Notes: generated by a model not told the origin, from the letters alone. A DNA stretch of 64,000 nucleotides from Ocypus olens (GCA_910593695.2 OU343050.1:9485308-9549307), one strand, 5' to 3'; numbered from the stretch's first letter, positions 35,000 to 47,401 are shown. A program made the numbers and translations.

Positions 35000-37075
35000 G
35001 GTTTAAAGTAAGTTCTTTCTTCGGTGTACAAATTTTTGACGTCGTGAAAATCAAAAATTTCAAAAATCTGTAACTCGCTTGAAAATGATTGGATTTTTAA
35101 AAATCGAAGTTATCTGAGTAGAGTGAAGTTTTAATAACTAGGATCAATTTTGGTGAAATTTCTCCGATACGTTTACTATTTTTTCTTAATTTTTCTTTCT
35201 TAGGTGTACAAATTTTTGACGTCATGAAAATCAAAAATTTAAAAATTTCTAACTCGCTTGAAAATTATTGGATTTACAAAAATCAAAATGATCTGAGTAG
35301 AGTGAGGATTTAATAATTAGGATAAATTTTTGAGAAATTTCTCCGATACGTTTACTATTTTTTTCTTAATTTTTCTTGCTTCGGTGTACAAATTTTTGAA
35401 GCCGTAAAAATCAAAAATTTCGAAAATTTGTAAATCGCTTGAAAATTATTGGATTTTTAAAAATCGAAGTTATCTCAGTAGAGTGAGGTTTTATTAATGA
35501 CGACAAAGTTTTGCGAAAATTTTCCGATACGTTTACAATTTTCTTCTTAATTTTTCTTTCTTCGGTGTACAAATTTTTGTCGTCGTGAAAATCAAAAATT
35601 TCAAAAATCTGTAACTCGGTTGAAAATGTTTGGATTTTCAAAAATCGAAGTTATCTAAGTATAGTGTAGTTTTAATATTGAGGATAAATTTTTGTGAAAT
35701 TTCTTCGATACGTTTACTATTTTTTTCTTAATTTTTTTTTCTTCGATGCACAAATGTTTGACGTCGTGAAAATAAAAAAAATCAAAAATCTGTTACTCGT
35801 TTGAAAAATAATTGGATTTTCAAAAATCGAAGTTATCTCCGTAGAGTGAGGTTTTATTAATTACGATAACGTTTTGCGAAATTTTTCCGATACGTTTACA
35901 ATTTTCTTCTTAATTTTTCTTTCTTCGGTGTACAAATGTTTGACGTGAAAATCAAAAATTAAAAATTATTGGATTTTCAAAAATCAAAGTTATCTGAGTA
36001 GAGTGAAGTTTTAGTAAGGATACATTTTTGTGAAATTTCTCCGATACGTTTACTATTTTTTTCTTAATTTTTCTTTCTTTGATGCACAAATATTTGACGT
36101 CGTGAAAATCAAAAATTTCAAAAATCTGTTACTCGCTTGAAAATTATTGGATTTTCAAAAATCAAAGTTATCTGAGTAGAGTGAAGGTTTAATAATAATG
36201 AGGATACATTTTTGTGAAATTTCTTTGATACGTTTACTATATTTTTCTTAACTTTTCTTTCTTCGGAGTACAAATTTTTGACGTCGTGAAAATCAAAAAT
36301 TTCAAATACCTGTAACTCGCTTGAAAATTATTGGATTTTCAAAAATCAAAATTATCTGAGTGGAGTGAGGATTTAATAATTAGGATAAATTTTTGTGAAA
36401 TTTCTCCGATACGTTTACTATTTTTTTCTTAATTTTTCTATCTTCGGTGCACAAATGTTTGACGTCGTGAAAATCAAAAATTTCAAAAATCTATTACTCG
36501 CTTGAAAATTATTGGATTTTCAAAAATCAAAGTTATCTGAGTAGAGTGAAGTTTTAATAATTAGGATACATTTTTGTGAAATTTCTGCGATACGTTTACT
36601 ATTTTTTTCTTAATTTTTCTTTCTTCGGTGTACAAATTTTTGACGTCGTGAAAATCAGGAATTTCAAAAATCTGTAACTCGTTTGAAAATTATTGGATTT
36701 TCAAAAATCGAAGTTATCTAAGTAGAGTGAGGAATTGATAATTAGGATAAATTTTTCTGAAATTTCTCCGATACGTTTACTATTTTTTTCTTAATTTTTC
36801 TTTCTTCGGTGTACAAATTTTTTTGGATTTTCAAAAACCGAAGTGATGTAAACAGTCACGTTTTAGTAAGTAGAATTAATGTTTGTAAATTTTTTCCGAT
36901 ATGTTTTTCTTAATTTTCCTTTCTCACGAAAATCAAAAATTTTAGAAATCTGTAACTCGTTTGAAAATTGTTGGATTTTCAAAAACCAAAATTATTTGAG
37001 TATCGTGTAATTAGAATTAATTTTTGTGTATTTTTTCGATAAGTTTATTATTTTAGTAAACTCAGAATTTAAAGA
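35000..37075. repeat. satellite array G (181 bp units)
   Basis: About 12 units. The landmark gatacgtttac occurs at 35,166, 35,345, 35,526, 35,707, 35,889, 36,042, 36,227, 36,408, 36,589 and 36,770: spacing is 179-185 bp except one unit shortened to 153 bp. Other landmarks are tgacgtcgtgaaaatcaaaa, gtaactcgcttgaaaat, tattggattttcaaaaatc and ttatctgagtagagtga. The right edge fades after 36,830. Confidence 0.95.
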
Positions 37076-37099
37076 CGAATTAAATTATGTGAAAATATA

Positions 37100-37540
37100 C
37101 AGGGTGTTCCATTAGAAATAGAAAAGTTAAGGTCATTTCCTGTTAAACCGGAAATTGATTTTTTTTCGGTGGAGTCATAAGGTATCCCAATTTGAAGATG
37201 CAGGCACCGAAGTCGTGCAGGACGATAGATTTGAAGGACACACCGAGAGATATATGCAATTTAATACGCTATCAAGCTTAGATGATGCATCAACTTCACA
37301 GGCTTGACCGAGAGCATCAAATTCAATGGATATTTATTATTTCATGTTTTTTTTTGTCTTTGGCTGGAAAATTCATAATTTTTGTTTATTTTGCTGGAAA
37401 TTAAGTTTAAAAAAAAAGAGAATATTTGTCTGAAGATTACTTTACTGAATTTCCCACATTTTGGCAGCAAAAAATGGCGAAAAACAGATTTTCGAAATTT
37501 TAACAATTTTGTCTGTTTTGTTCTCGACTAAAAAATTTTA
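37100..37540 (+). mobile_element. transposon end CAGGGTGTTCC and adjoining debris
   Basis: TATA followed by CAGGGTGTTCCATTAG at 37,100 resembles the TA-flanked termini of mariner-like MITEs (compare CAGGGTGTATTT at 44,817). No matching right end (caccctg followed by ta) is found within the next 500 bp, so this is a partial element of unknown length. Confidence 0.4.
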
Positions 37541-39190
37541 AAAAATGTCTCCAGCTCGATTTAGTAATTCATACTACAGAATTAAAAAAGGGCTTGCTTA
37601 CACATTAATTCCATACGCATTGTTCCAAAGTTCATCAGAAAACTTTTCATATTTTAATCATTTCCGTCTCACTTTAATTGTTCTTAATTTCGAGTTTACT
37701 TTTAATCAACTGAAATCTGAGCTAAATTTTTCACCATTTGAGCGTAATATTTCAGTAGGGATTATTAAGGAAGCACAATTACCCATTTAAATATTATGTG
37801 TTTAGGGTTTCCTGGTGCCTTTAGAGTTTTCACGTTATTTTAGGCGACCCCTCTCACCCTTAAACACTAATTAAAGTATCCAAGATTATGCGCCTCCCTT
37901 TTAATTATTCACAAACAAATTTAATCTTTTCCGACTTCGGAAACACCTTAAGCAATGATATAAAGGGCCGGTCGAAGGGAGGGTTAATAATATTCCTGGT
38001 GGTGGAGAGGCAATAAGCGAAACAAGCCCCGTTCGTGTTTACAGTTGCTGGCTCCCTGGGTGGAAACTTGTTTGTCATTCGGGAAAGAAGAATATAAAGT
38101 ATAATTGATTCATTTTTGTTCGGGAACTTTCGAAACGGAAAATTGAATTGCGGGCCACTCCTTTGAGGTTATATTTTTTTAAACACGATAAAGTATTAAA
38201 GTTGGATTATAACTGGAAATGCGATTGTTTCACCAGGGGTAAGTACCAGAGGCGGGAGTTTACTTATCCTTATGTTTCTGTATCGTTCCGCCTCACAAAT
38301 TACTCACAACAGGCGAAACAATCAGGGTCGAATTTATAAATTGATTTTGTTGATACAATGGGGAGGGTTGTTCGCACACAAATACACACGTGGCTCGAGC
38401 CAATATCCTGAGTACAGTCTGTATTAGGAGGGCGGTTAGATCGTTACAATTATTATATTTTAAAATAAGTCTTTGCTCTAGGGACTATTTTAGCTGATGT
38501 GCATCACGCACTCTTAAAGTCTCCAGGGCTGTTCTGATCAATCTGTTTAATGAACATGTTATTCTAAGGTCCAAGTTTTACATGCATGTAACTATTTCCA
38601 GGGTCAAATTCCTAGCTTTATTCCGGAAAAGCACAGAAATAATGAAAATACTAAATTTCGCTTATATCATTTAGGCAACGGACCCACTCATACCACCTCT
38701 CTTCTTCGTCCGTATTTTACGCTCAGACATTGTGTCACTCAAAGTTAGGTAAGTAATCTCTGGTTATGTCTGGAGTTGCAACTTTTCGCAAACTAGAGGG
38801 CCCAGTGTACTCTCCCAAGTTGCAGATGTGTGTGCACCAAGTAGTCAATCTTGTAGCCAAAGTGGTTCCCTGGTAACTTAATACGGTTACTATATTATAT
38901 AACTACGTAAACTGGCGAACGGAGTGAGAGAATGGGGATGGGAAGGTCCCCGGGAAATATCCATAACACATTATTCCGTATCATCGTAAATCTATCAGAG
39001 TCAATTTACTTTGATTAATGCCGATCTTGTAATAAAGAGGATGCCGTCTTTTTTTTTCTTTCGAAATTTATTACCTCCCCCGGCATCACTAACAAGTATT
39101 ATTATTTATAGTTGCTGGCCGCGATTGGCCGGGAGGAATTAGAACGTCTCTTTCAGATGCAGAATAAATAAATTAATGTGAAGGTGATGT
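37541..39190. other. unique island, no gene supported
   Basis: Non-repetitive sequence with several mid-GC patches (37,800-38,080, 38,740-38,960). Frames at 37,545-37,790 and 38,148-38,339 are open but featureless. Confidence 0.4.
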
Positions 39191-39246
39191 ACACCAACTG
39201 GATCCAAAGGTTGGACATCTATCCACTAAACCATTGCGGCCCCAAG
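39191..39246 (-). repeat. tRNA-like A-box fragment, probable SINE head
   Basis: On the minus strand the sequence begins ggggccgcaatggtttag and continues tggatagatgtccaacc, which resembles the acceptor strand, D arm (A box) and anticodon arm of a tRNA; ccaac pairs with gttgg. The T arm is absent. This fits the head of a tRNA-derived SINE that lost its 3' part. Confidence 0.4.
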
Positions 39247-40642
39247 TTAATGCAATCATTACTTACTGGAGCGAGGGCTGCAGGTAAAAGATACGCTTGT
39301 TAATGTTTATAAGTGGTCAATAATGAAACGATTGTTTTACAATAAACAACTAAGTGTTATCATTTGATTACCAAGTGTGCAAAGAGTAATCAATATATAA
39401 TTTTGGCATACCTCTAGTTTAAAAAATTAAATATTTACAAACACGAATTTTCAAAGGGGAAATCATTAAATACGAAAAATAATATTTACATTTTCGAGTG
39501 AATGCATATTTAATTGCTGCCTTCAGAAAACGCCCACTTGACTCAGTGGCGGCGATAATTCAAAACACCGTTTTTCTCTGGGGAGTACATCAGTCATACT
39601 TTTTCAAGCAATTCACATTTTTATTTAAAACTCTACGTTTTCTAGAGAGTGGCAGCGACGGGAATCCTCCGCCTGACGTCTTTCCATATTGTGCACCGCC
39701 AAGTGCCTTCATATTTATTTGCTTTCCATTTACCTCTGACACTCCTGCAATTATCCAAATCTTTTTGTCAAAGCTGTAACTGTAATTATGCAATAAACAA
39801 TGTATACACTGATGAAATCAATCAGTCACCTATAAGATTGATGGTGACATCTAAATAGTTTGCTTGAAATTTTAATAACAATACAGCACGTACGTTTTAT
39901 ATCGCTCAATTAATTTGTACAGTCGAAGTTCGTGCAATGTTGTTACTCCATTCTAACAAATATGATGTAATTAAAGGCCATTTCTCAAACAAGATGAGTC
40001 ATACCCTGCTCTCATTGGCATCACCATACTACTAATTAGTTCGTGCAATTTCTCCAGATAAAAGTCACCATCTGCACATTCAGCTATTCGCGTACACGAT
40101 TTACCTTCTAGAACGAATACATCAAGACGCCTCAGAGATGCAGTAATGCATCCAGAGAGGGGCTAGAAGCATCGGGCATGCAGTTTGCGGATGGACGATC
40201 GATGGAGTGAACGTTCGGCTTTTGGAGGCAGAGACGTAATTGCCCGGAATATACGTTAAATTTGTAGGTGGGATTATGTCAAGGCGGTGTCATAACATGC
40301 ACCCAAACAGCGATATTAAAACTGCGACGGGACGTCAACCGGCTAGCGAAGCCGCACTCCGACGACTTTTGCCTCCCCCAGACAGTTATATTGCCGGCGA
40401 TGTGATTACGTAATAACGTCCGGATGTAATATCGTGATAAGACATTTCTGGTTTTGACGTACGATGGGGATTTAATAAACTTCCAAATTGGTTAAGAAAT
40501 ACTTATGATTACGTAAGGCCCTCCTCAGTTTATTAATGTATTATAGATAATCACACAATGATAATAATATCACCAGCAATTCTAAACATTTCTTAATCAC
40601 CAACCAAATCCAAACCTGCTTCGGACCATTAGTTGTAATCAG
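39247..40642. other. unique island, no gene supported
   Basis: A CAGTGGCGGC motif at 39,544 could be another hAT-like end without a partner. Frames at 39,498-39,779 (+) and 39,590-39,793 (-) overlap each other and neither has a motif. The stretch 40,080-40,440 is GC-rich with many CpG; no frame is convincing. Confidence 0.35.
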
Positions 40643-40785
40643 CAGCGGCGGCTCGTGGATTTCCGTAGGTGAGGCAAAGACAAAGATACCGCTAGTGCTG
40701 CACTACATAGAGGAAGCAAATATTCCGTTGCTGAATCGGTCGAATTGTCTCCCGTTGCCTCACCGCCATCCACGAGCCGCCGCTG
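40643..40785. mobile_element. 143-bp hAT MITE with target duplication
   Basis: Perfect 18-bp terminal inverted repeats, CAGCGGCGGCTCGTGGAT and its reverse complement, enclose about 107 bp. The flanking 8 bp are gtaatcag (40,635-40,642) and gtaaccag (40,786-40,793), matching at 7 of 8. The ends share CGGCTCGT with the larger hAT family in this window, but the inside differs. Confidence 0.85.
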
Positions 40786-40854
40786 GTAACCAGTACAGTC
40801 AGGGCCGGCCCTAGGGTGAAGTTCTTTTATTCAGATTCTAGTAGAACTGCCCAT
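40786..40854. other. short spacer with possible hAT end
   Basis: CAGGGCCGGCCCTAGGG at 40,800 resembles another class of hAT termini and contains a palindrome. No partner end is seen. Confidence 0.25.
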
Positions 40855-41445
40855 GTCTTTTCAACATATAGGTGAATATCTTGTGAACGGTTGAAGATAA
40901 TCAAAACATGATTTCAAATCCTTATTCTTCGGCTAATCGAGATAATATTTCAATAATAAAATAATTTCATTTGTGTTTTGACATATAGGGGAATATCTCA
41001 TGAACGGTTGAAGATGATCAAACAATGATTACAATTTCTTATTCTCCGGCTTATCGAGATTCCAATTCAATAAGAAAACAGTATTTGGTTTCATTTGTTT
41101 TTTAACACATAGGTGAATATCTCGTGAACTATTAAATGATGATCACAAATTGATTTTAAATTCTTAGTGAATATCTCATGAACGGTTAAAGATAATTAAA
41201 AAAAAGCTTATTCTCCGGCTTATCGAGATGCTAATTCAACAAGAACGCAGTGTTTGGTTTCATTTGCTTTTTAATATATAGGTGAATATCTCGTGAACGG
41301 CTGAAGATAATTAAGAAATGATTTCAAATTCTTATTCACCGGCTTATCGAGATTATAATTCAACAATAAAACAGTATTTGGTTTAATTTATTTTTGACAT
41401 ACCTGTAGGTGAATATCTCATGAACTGTTGAAGATGGTTGATCAT
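40855..41445. repeat. satellite array H (about 120 bp units)
   Basis: About six units marked by acataggtgaatatctcgtg, aacggttgaagataatc, cttattctccggcttatcg and tcaacaataaaacagt. One unit near 41,167 is truncated. Right edge at about 41,445. Confidence 0.85.
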
Positions 41446-41455
41446 TGCACTAAAG

Positions 41456-41590
41456 CAGCGTTTCTCAACGTTCACCACAACGCTCCCTGGTGAGCGATTG
41501 ACAATCAAATTGGGCGATTATCTGACAATTGTCTTTAGGGAGCGATGGTCATTTTGCGTGGGCGAATATATTTTTATTGCCTGCACACGG
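41456..41590 (+). mobile_element. hAT-like terminus CAGCGTTTCTCAACG
   Basis: The end resembles the CAGCGGTTCTCAA class of hAT termini and begins directly after array H (8 bp before it: cactaaag). The inside contains ctggtgagcgattgac and gggagcgatgg, as in short non-autonomous copies. The right terminus is missing, so this is a truncated copy between arrays H and I. Confidence 0.45.
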
Positions 41591-41599
41591 CTCATTTAT

Positions 41600-44500
41600 G
41601 CAACCAGTATAACTTTTTTTGGAATTCTACGTGAAAATTCGTGGCTTTGCAAAATGCGCACTTTCTATGAGATCTTTTTAATTTTTTTGAAAACCTCTCA
41701 ATGACTTTTATTAACATTTTCAGAAAACATTTTAGATACATGTACCTAGTAAGGTACAAAAAGCAAAATTGGGTTGTCTCTAGTTTTTTCGGAATTGTAC
41801 TTGAAAATTCTTAGCTTTGTAAAATGCACGCTTTCTACGATATTTTTTCAATTTTCCTAAGAACTCCTAGATGGCTTTCATCAAAATTTTCAGGAAATAT
41901 TCTAGGCAGATGTACCTATCAAACAAACGAAAACCCCAAAATTGGGTTATCACTAGTTTTTTTCGGAATTTTACTTGAAAATCCAAGCCTTTGCAAAATG
42001 CACACTTTCTATGTTTTTTGTTTTTCTAGATGACTTTATTTTAAATTGTCAGGAAACATTCTAGACATATGTACCTATGAAACAAACGAAAACCCCAAGA
42101 ATAGTTTTCGGAATTTTGCGAAATAATTCGTGGAAAAATGCACATTTCTACAAGACTTTCAATTTTACTGAAAACCTCTCAATGGGTTTTATTAAAATTT
42201 CCGAAAAATATTCCAGACATATGTACCTGAAATAGTAAACCAAAATTGCGTACTAGTTTTTTTCTGAAATTTTGCGGCTTTACAAATGATTTTTTATTTT
42301 TCTTGAAAACCCCTTTATCAAAATTTTCAAAGAACATTCTAGATATATGTACCTAAAAAACCCAAGGATGGGCTATCACTAGTTTTTCGGAATTTTACGT
42401 AAAAATTCGTAACTGCAAAATGAACACTTTCTATATGATTTTTTCAATTTTCCTGAAAACTGAAAATGAGTTTTATAAACAAATTCAGGAAACATTCTAG
42501 ACACATGTACCTGAAATAAACGAAAACCCCAAGGATGGATTATCACAAGTTTTCGGAATTTTACGTAAAAATACGTGGCTTTGCAAAATGCACACTTTCT
42601 ACGAGATTTTTTAATTTTCCTGAAAACTCCTAGATGACTTTTATTAAAACTATTAGGAAACATTCTAGACAGATAGACCCATGAAACAAACGAAAAAACC
42701 CAAATTTGTATTTTTTTTTAGGAATTTTACTTGAAAATTCATGGCTTTGTAAAATGCACACTTTCTATGATTTTTTTAAATTTTTCTGAAAGCCTCTAGA
42801 TGACTTTTATTAAAATTTTCAGAAAACACTGTAGCTATATGTACCTATAAAACAAATGAAATCACTAATTTTTCGGAATTTTAAATAAAAATTCGTGACT
42901 TTGCAAAATGCACACTTTCTACGAGATTTTTCAATTTTCCTGAAAACTTCTAGATGACTTTTATTAAAATTATTACGAAACATTCTAGATACATAGACCC
43001 ATAAAACAAACGAAAAAAACCCAAATTTGTAATTGTTTCAGAATTTTACATAAAAATTCATGCCTTTGCAAAATGCACACTTTGTATATTTTTTTTTATT
43101 TTTCTGAAAACCTCTAGATGACTTTCATTAAAATTTTCAGAAACCATTGTAGCCATATGTATCTATGAAACAAATGAAAAATCCAAGAATGGGTTATCAC
43201 TAGTTTCTCGGAATTTTAAGTAAAAAATTGTGATTTTGCAAAATCCACACTTTCTACAAGATTTTTTCAATTTTCCTGAAAACTCCTAGATGACTTTTAT
43301 TAAAATTGTTAGGAAACATTCTAGACAGATAGACCTATGAAACAAACGAAAAAACCCAAATTTGTATTTTTTTCGGAATTTTAATTAAAAATTCATTGCT
43401 TTGCAAAATGCACACTTTCTATAATTTTTTTAAAAATTTTCTGAAAACCTCTAGATGACTTTTATTAAAATTTTCAGAAAACATTGTAGCCATATGTACC
43501 TATGAAACAAATGAAAACCCCAAGAATGGGTTTTCACTAGTTTTTGGAATTTTACGTAAAAATTCATGACTACAAAATGCACACTTTCTACAAGATTTTT
43601 TCAATTTTGCTGAAAACTCCTAGATGATTTTTATTAAAATTTTAAGGAAACATTCCATGAAACAAATGAGAAACCCAATATTTGGTTATTACTAGTTTTT
43701 TGGAATTTTACGTAGAAATTCGTGACTTTGCAAAATGCACGCTTTCTATAGGATTCCTTCAATTTTCCTGAAAACCTCTCAATGAATTTTATTAAGATTT
43801 TTAGGAAATATTCCAGCATACATAACTATAAAACAAATGAAAAACCCAAATTTGGGTTATCATTAGTTTTTTCAGAAAATTCATGGCTTTGCAAAATGCA
43901 CACTTTCTACGATCTTTTTTCAATTTTCCTGAAAACCCTTCAATGAAATTTATTAAAATTTTCAGGAAATATTCTACATAATGTACCTATGACATAAATC
44001 AAAAACCCAAAATTAAGTTATCACTAGTTTTTCGGAATTTTACATGAAAATTCGTGGCTTTGCAAAATGCACACTTTCTATGATTTTTTTTTTAATTTTT
44101 CTGAAAAGTTCTAGATGACTTTTATTAAAATTTTCAGAAAACATTGTAGCCATATGTACCTATGAAACAAATTAAAAACCTAGTTTTTCGAATTTTAAGT
44201 AAAAATTCGTGATTTTACAAAATGCACACTTTCTATGATATTTTTTCAATTTTCCTGAAAACCTCTCAATGAATTTTATTAAGATTTTTAGGAAATATTC
44301 CAGCATACATAACTATAAAACAAATGAAAAACCCAAATTTCGGTTATCATTAGTTTTTTTCAGAATTTTACGTAAAAATTCATGGCTTCGCAAAATGCAC
44401 ACTTTTTACGATATTTTATCAATTTTCCTGAAAACCCTTCAATGGAATTTATTAAAATTTTCAGAAACATTCTACACAAATGTACCTATGAAATAAATCA

Positions 44501-45520
44501 AAAACCCAAGATTGAGTTATCACTAGTTTTTCAGAATTTTACATGAAAATTCGTGGCTTTGCAAAATGCGCACTTTCTATGAGATTTTTTAATTTCCCTG
44601 AAAACCTCTCAATAAACTTAATTACAATTTTCAGGAAACTCTCTAGACATATGAAATAAACGAAAAATTTAAAATTGGGTTATCACTAGTTTTTTTGTAA
44701 TTTTAAGTGAAAATTCATGGCTTTGCAAAATGTACACTTTCTACGAGGTTTTTTCAATTTTCCAGAAAACTCCTGGATGACTTTTAATAAAATTTTCAGG
44801 AAACATTCTAGATATACAGGGTGTATTTGAAATAACGAACAGGCATTTAAGGGCACATACACAAAATATTTGTGAACCCATTTCCGTCAAAATTTATTCG
44901 AAAAAAAAATTTGGAATTTTCCTAATTTTTCGAGGTTTTTTAAACATTTTGAGAACCGATGCTTTTTTCATTTAATTAGGTCTGCATGGAATGTGTTTTT
45001 GTTTATTTAAAACGCGAGATACGATTTCTTGCCTCTGAAATTTGAAGTGTTATCGCAACGTTTTTTTTTTGTAAAAGATAAACAGTACTTAAGTTCATTG
45101 ACGCTTAAAGGGCACTCGGATATTTCCTACGCGCTTGTTGTAATTCGATATCTAAAGCCGATGCCGTTTAAAAATTAGGTCACATTACCACTGTCCCCAA
45201 ACATGTTGCGTATTTTCAGTCATTAACTTTAATAATTCACTGCGGGCTTTTTGTTACAGTTATAAACAAAATAATTGCGAATATTGTTTAAAAATATTAT
45301 AATCTCTTTGTGGTGACGAGCCTGTTCGTTATTTCAAATACACCCTGTATGTACCTATGAAACTATGAAACCTAAGAATGGGTTATCACTAGTTTTTTGG
45401 AATTTTACGTAAAAGTTCGTGACTGCAAAATTCACACTTTCTGCAAGATTTCTCAATTTTCCAGAAAATCTTTCAGTGAATTTTAATGAAATTTTCAGAA
45501 AATATTCGAAACGTATATAG
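41600..45520. repeat. satellite array I (about 165 bp units)
   Basis: About 21 units counted on ctttgcaaaatgcacactt. Other landmarks are gttatcactagttttt, cggaattttacgtaaaaatt, tcaattttcctgaaaacc, agatgacttttattaaaatt and acattctagacatatgtacc. Units have two subtypes, ending ttttcaggaaacattctag or ttttcagaaaacattgtagc, that alternate. A MITE splits one unit at 44,817-45,347 without loss. Confidence 0.94.
44817..45347. mobile_element. 531-bp Tc1/mariner-type MITE in array I
   Basis: The ends, CAGGGTGTATTTGAAATAAC onward, are perfect inverted repeats over at least 28 bp (to gaacaggc). TA flanks both sides, and removing the insert plus one TA restores the array I sequence ctagatatatgtacc, which is seen uninterrupted at about 42,340. 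No transposase frame is present; it depends on an element supplied elsewhere. Confidence 0.92.
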
Positions 45521-45697
45521 TTTGACATTCTAATTAATTTAAACATCAAAATTATATAACACGTTCCTTTTAAACATGAACATAAGTTAATATAAAAATA
45601 TTCTTGTCATGAAAAACATTATAAATGCAAGCAATTACTTCAATGAATGGAACTGTCCTCATCACATGTTGGTAATGGTATTCCGGGTGTACATACG
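45521..45697. other. short AT-rich spacer after array I
   Basis: Unique sequence with no feature seen. Confidence 0.3.
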
Positions 45698-45835
45698 TCA
45701 CGTCCAGAGTATCGATCCGAGCACACCAAGCACCAAAAAGACGGACAATGCACAGAAAAGTGCACTCCTCCATGCACCACCAGCAGGAATATATATGCGA
45801 CTTATTCCCAGAATATATTGTGTCCTTTTATGCAT
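45698..45835 (-). CDS. candidate exon or micro-ORF with one membrane helix
   Basis: A minus-strand frame of 45 codons (ATG at 45,835, TGA at 45,698) lies in a mid-GC patch inside AT-rich DNA. After MHKRTQYILGISR and IYIPAGGAWRS it encodes a clean hydrophobic segment, ALFCALSVFLVLGVLGSILW, of transmembrane length, one residue before the stop. The frame is open upstream to a TAA at about 45,910, so it could also be an internal exon; a possible donor (GAC|GTGACG) lies just before the stop. I do not recognise the family. A single-pass membrane protein exon is the best reading, a chance frame the alternative. Confidence 0.35.
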   Translation of the reverse strand: MHKRTQYILGISRIYIPAGGAWRSALFCALSVFLVLGVLGSILWT

Positions 45836-46143
45836 AAATGTATGCGGATACAGATAAACGTCCCAACGTGGGGGTACTTTTCCAAATGATTTATGGGCAT
45901 GTTTTCGTTATATGCAAATTATTTTGGAAAATTCTTTATTTATCTAAACACAGTTTGATAATTATTTATTACGTATTTTAAAAAGTTGACCTATAAATTT
46001 ATCTTATACAGCAACCAGACATGATAATGTGTCGTATAAATTTATTACATTGTTGTAATAATTTTAATAGTAAAATTATTTAACATTTTTGATAAATAGG
46101 ATTGTATGTGCTGTTATATTTATATTTTTAGGATTAATGCTAC
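45836..46143. other. AT-rich spacer, no gene seen
   Basis: Apart from the open upstream part of the minus frame (to about 45,908) nothing stands out. Confidence 0.3.
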
Positions 46144-46265
46144 CAGGGCGGCTCGTCATATAGAGCCAAGGAACCATGGCACTACCTCTGGTTTTGAGCT
46201 CAGCAAGAATTTTTAATCAAACGAAAAAACATTTTAAATGTTAAAAAAATCTGTGTAAGTTCAAC
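46144..46265 (+). mobile_element. hAT family type A end, truncated
   Basis: CAGGGCGGCTCGTCATATAG followed by agccaaggaaccatgg and ttgagctcagcaagaat matches the type A ends at 3,836, 24,539 and 33,278. One G of the CAGGGG start is lost. The copy runs into family J at about 46,266 and no type B end follows. Confidence 0.75.
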
Positions 46266-46935
46266 GCATTTTGTGTTTGTGTGTGTGTGTCCTGTGTGTG
46301 TGTCTGTCTGTGCGCGCTGTATCTCAAAAATTAATAGAGCAATTGATATGAAACTTTGAACATCCGTCTTATTTGATAATCTGAAGAACTGAAAAGCTTT
46401 TGGTAAAATTTTGTACACCAGAAGTGGGCGTTTACCTTAACTGTTTTTTGTTTTTCTCTAATATTTTCTTAAATATGAAAAATATCACAAAAACATTTAA
46501 ATAAACTTTGAAGGCAACAAAGAAATGAACATCCTTTGCTTAAAAACATTTTTCATAAAATCATTTTTATTCGAAAAAAAAAATTATTATTATTTTTTTA
46601 ATTTTTGGTTTATAATTATAAAACGATAATAGTTACAGTAAATTTATGTTAATAATAATTGTAGAGATTGCTAAAATGAACAACTTATAAAAAATAAGTT
46701 TTTTTTAAATCCCTTTAATTTTTGAGTAAACTGAGTTTTTGTATTTGAAGTATAATTTTTTCATCTTTCATAATTTTGACGTTTTAAACGTCAGTTTCAT
46801 CCGAGTTTACATAAGGCTCGAAGCACATTTAAAATATGATTTCAATTGAAAATAAACCATGAAAACGTAAATATAAATGGCTATGATACCATCAAGTCGG
46901 AGAAAGTAACATGATAGTCACATCACCATTTTTAA
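46266..46935 (+). repeat. dispersed family J, copy 1 (5' truncated)
   Basis: Starts at the TG-rich microsatellite and runs through gcgcgctgtatctcaaaaa, gaactgaaaagcttttgg, gtttaccttaactgtttttt and gacgttttaaacgtcagttt to tcggagaaagtaacatgat and cacatcacc. The outer 5' segment found in the full copies at 50,335-51,058 (-) and 57,841-58,588 (+) is missing. Confidence 0.85.
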
Positions 46936-47296
46936 TTGTATAAACAAATCACTTAGAATTTGGACAAATTAGTACACCCGTCCAAACTACAGCATTAATA
47001 TCCTTAATTACCTTGAAGACAATTAACTAAATTTATACAACCAAAATTGCACGAATAAATTCAGCTGTTAGTAGCCGCTTAGTATAAAATTTGAAATTTA
47101 TTCTAATTGGCTCAGAATGTAATTAGCATTGAATTACTTACGTACGTTCGTTTCAAACGTTATATAAGCACATTCGCTATAAGATTGTTAATTATCAGGT
47201 AAGATTAATTAAAAACATGTTAATTAAAAAACTTTATGCTAAATAATGTAATAAATATGAAATATTACCTGAATATACGAATGGTTATTTATTAAA

Positions 47297-47401
47297 CGAA
47301 TGTGGAATGTATTTAATTAGTCCCACAAGAAAAAGTTTACCCGTGAGCTCGAAGAGCGAAGGATAGTTTTCTTAAGGGACTAATTAGTAATTCTACATTC
47401 G
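47297..47401. other. 105-nt imperfect hairpin
   Basis: The arms CGAATGTGGAAT...AATTAGTCCC...AGAAAA (left) and TTTTCT...GGGACTAATT...ATTCTACATTCG (right) pair with small internal loops and one G:U. The terminal loop contains gagctcgaagagcgaag. The shape resembles a microRNA precursor, but a small MITE would also fold this way. Confidence 0.4.

Noticed and set aside
39498..39858. Overlapping plus and minus frames
   Set aside because: Frames are open on both strands through the same DNA with no composition favouring either; no motif.
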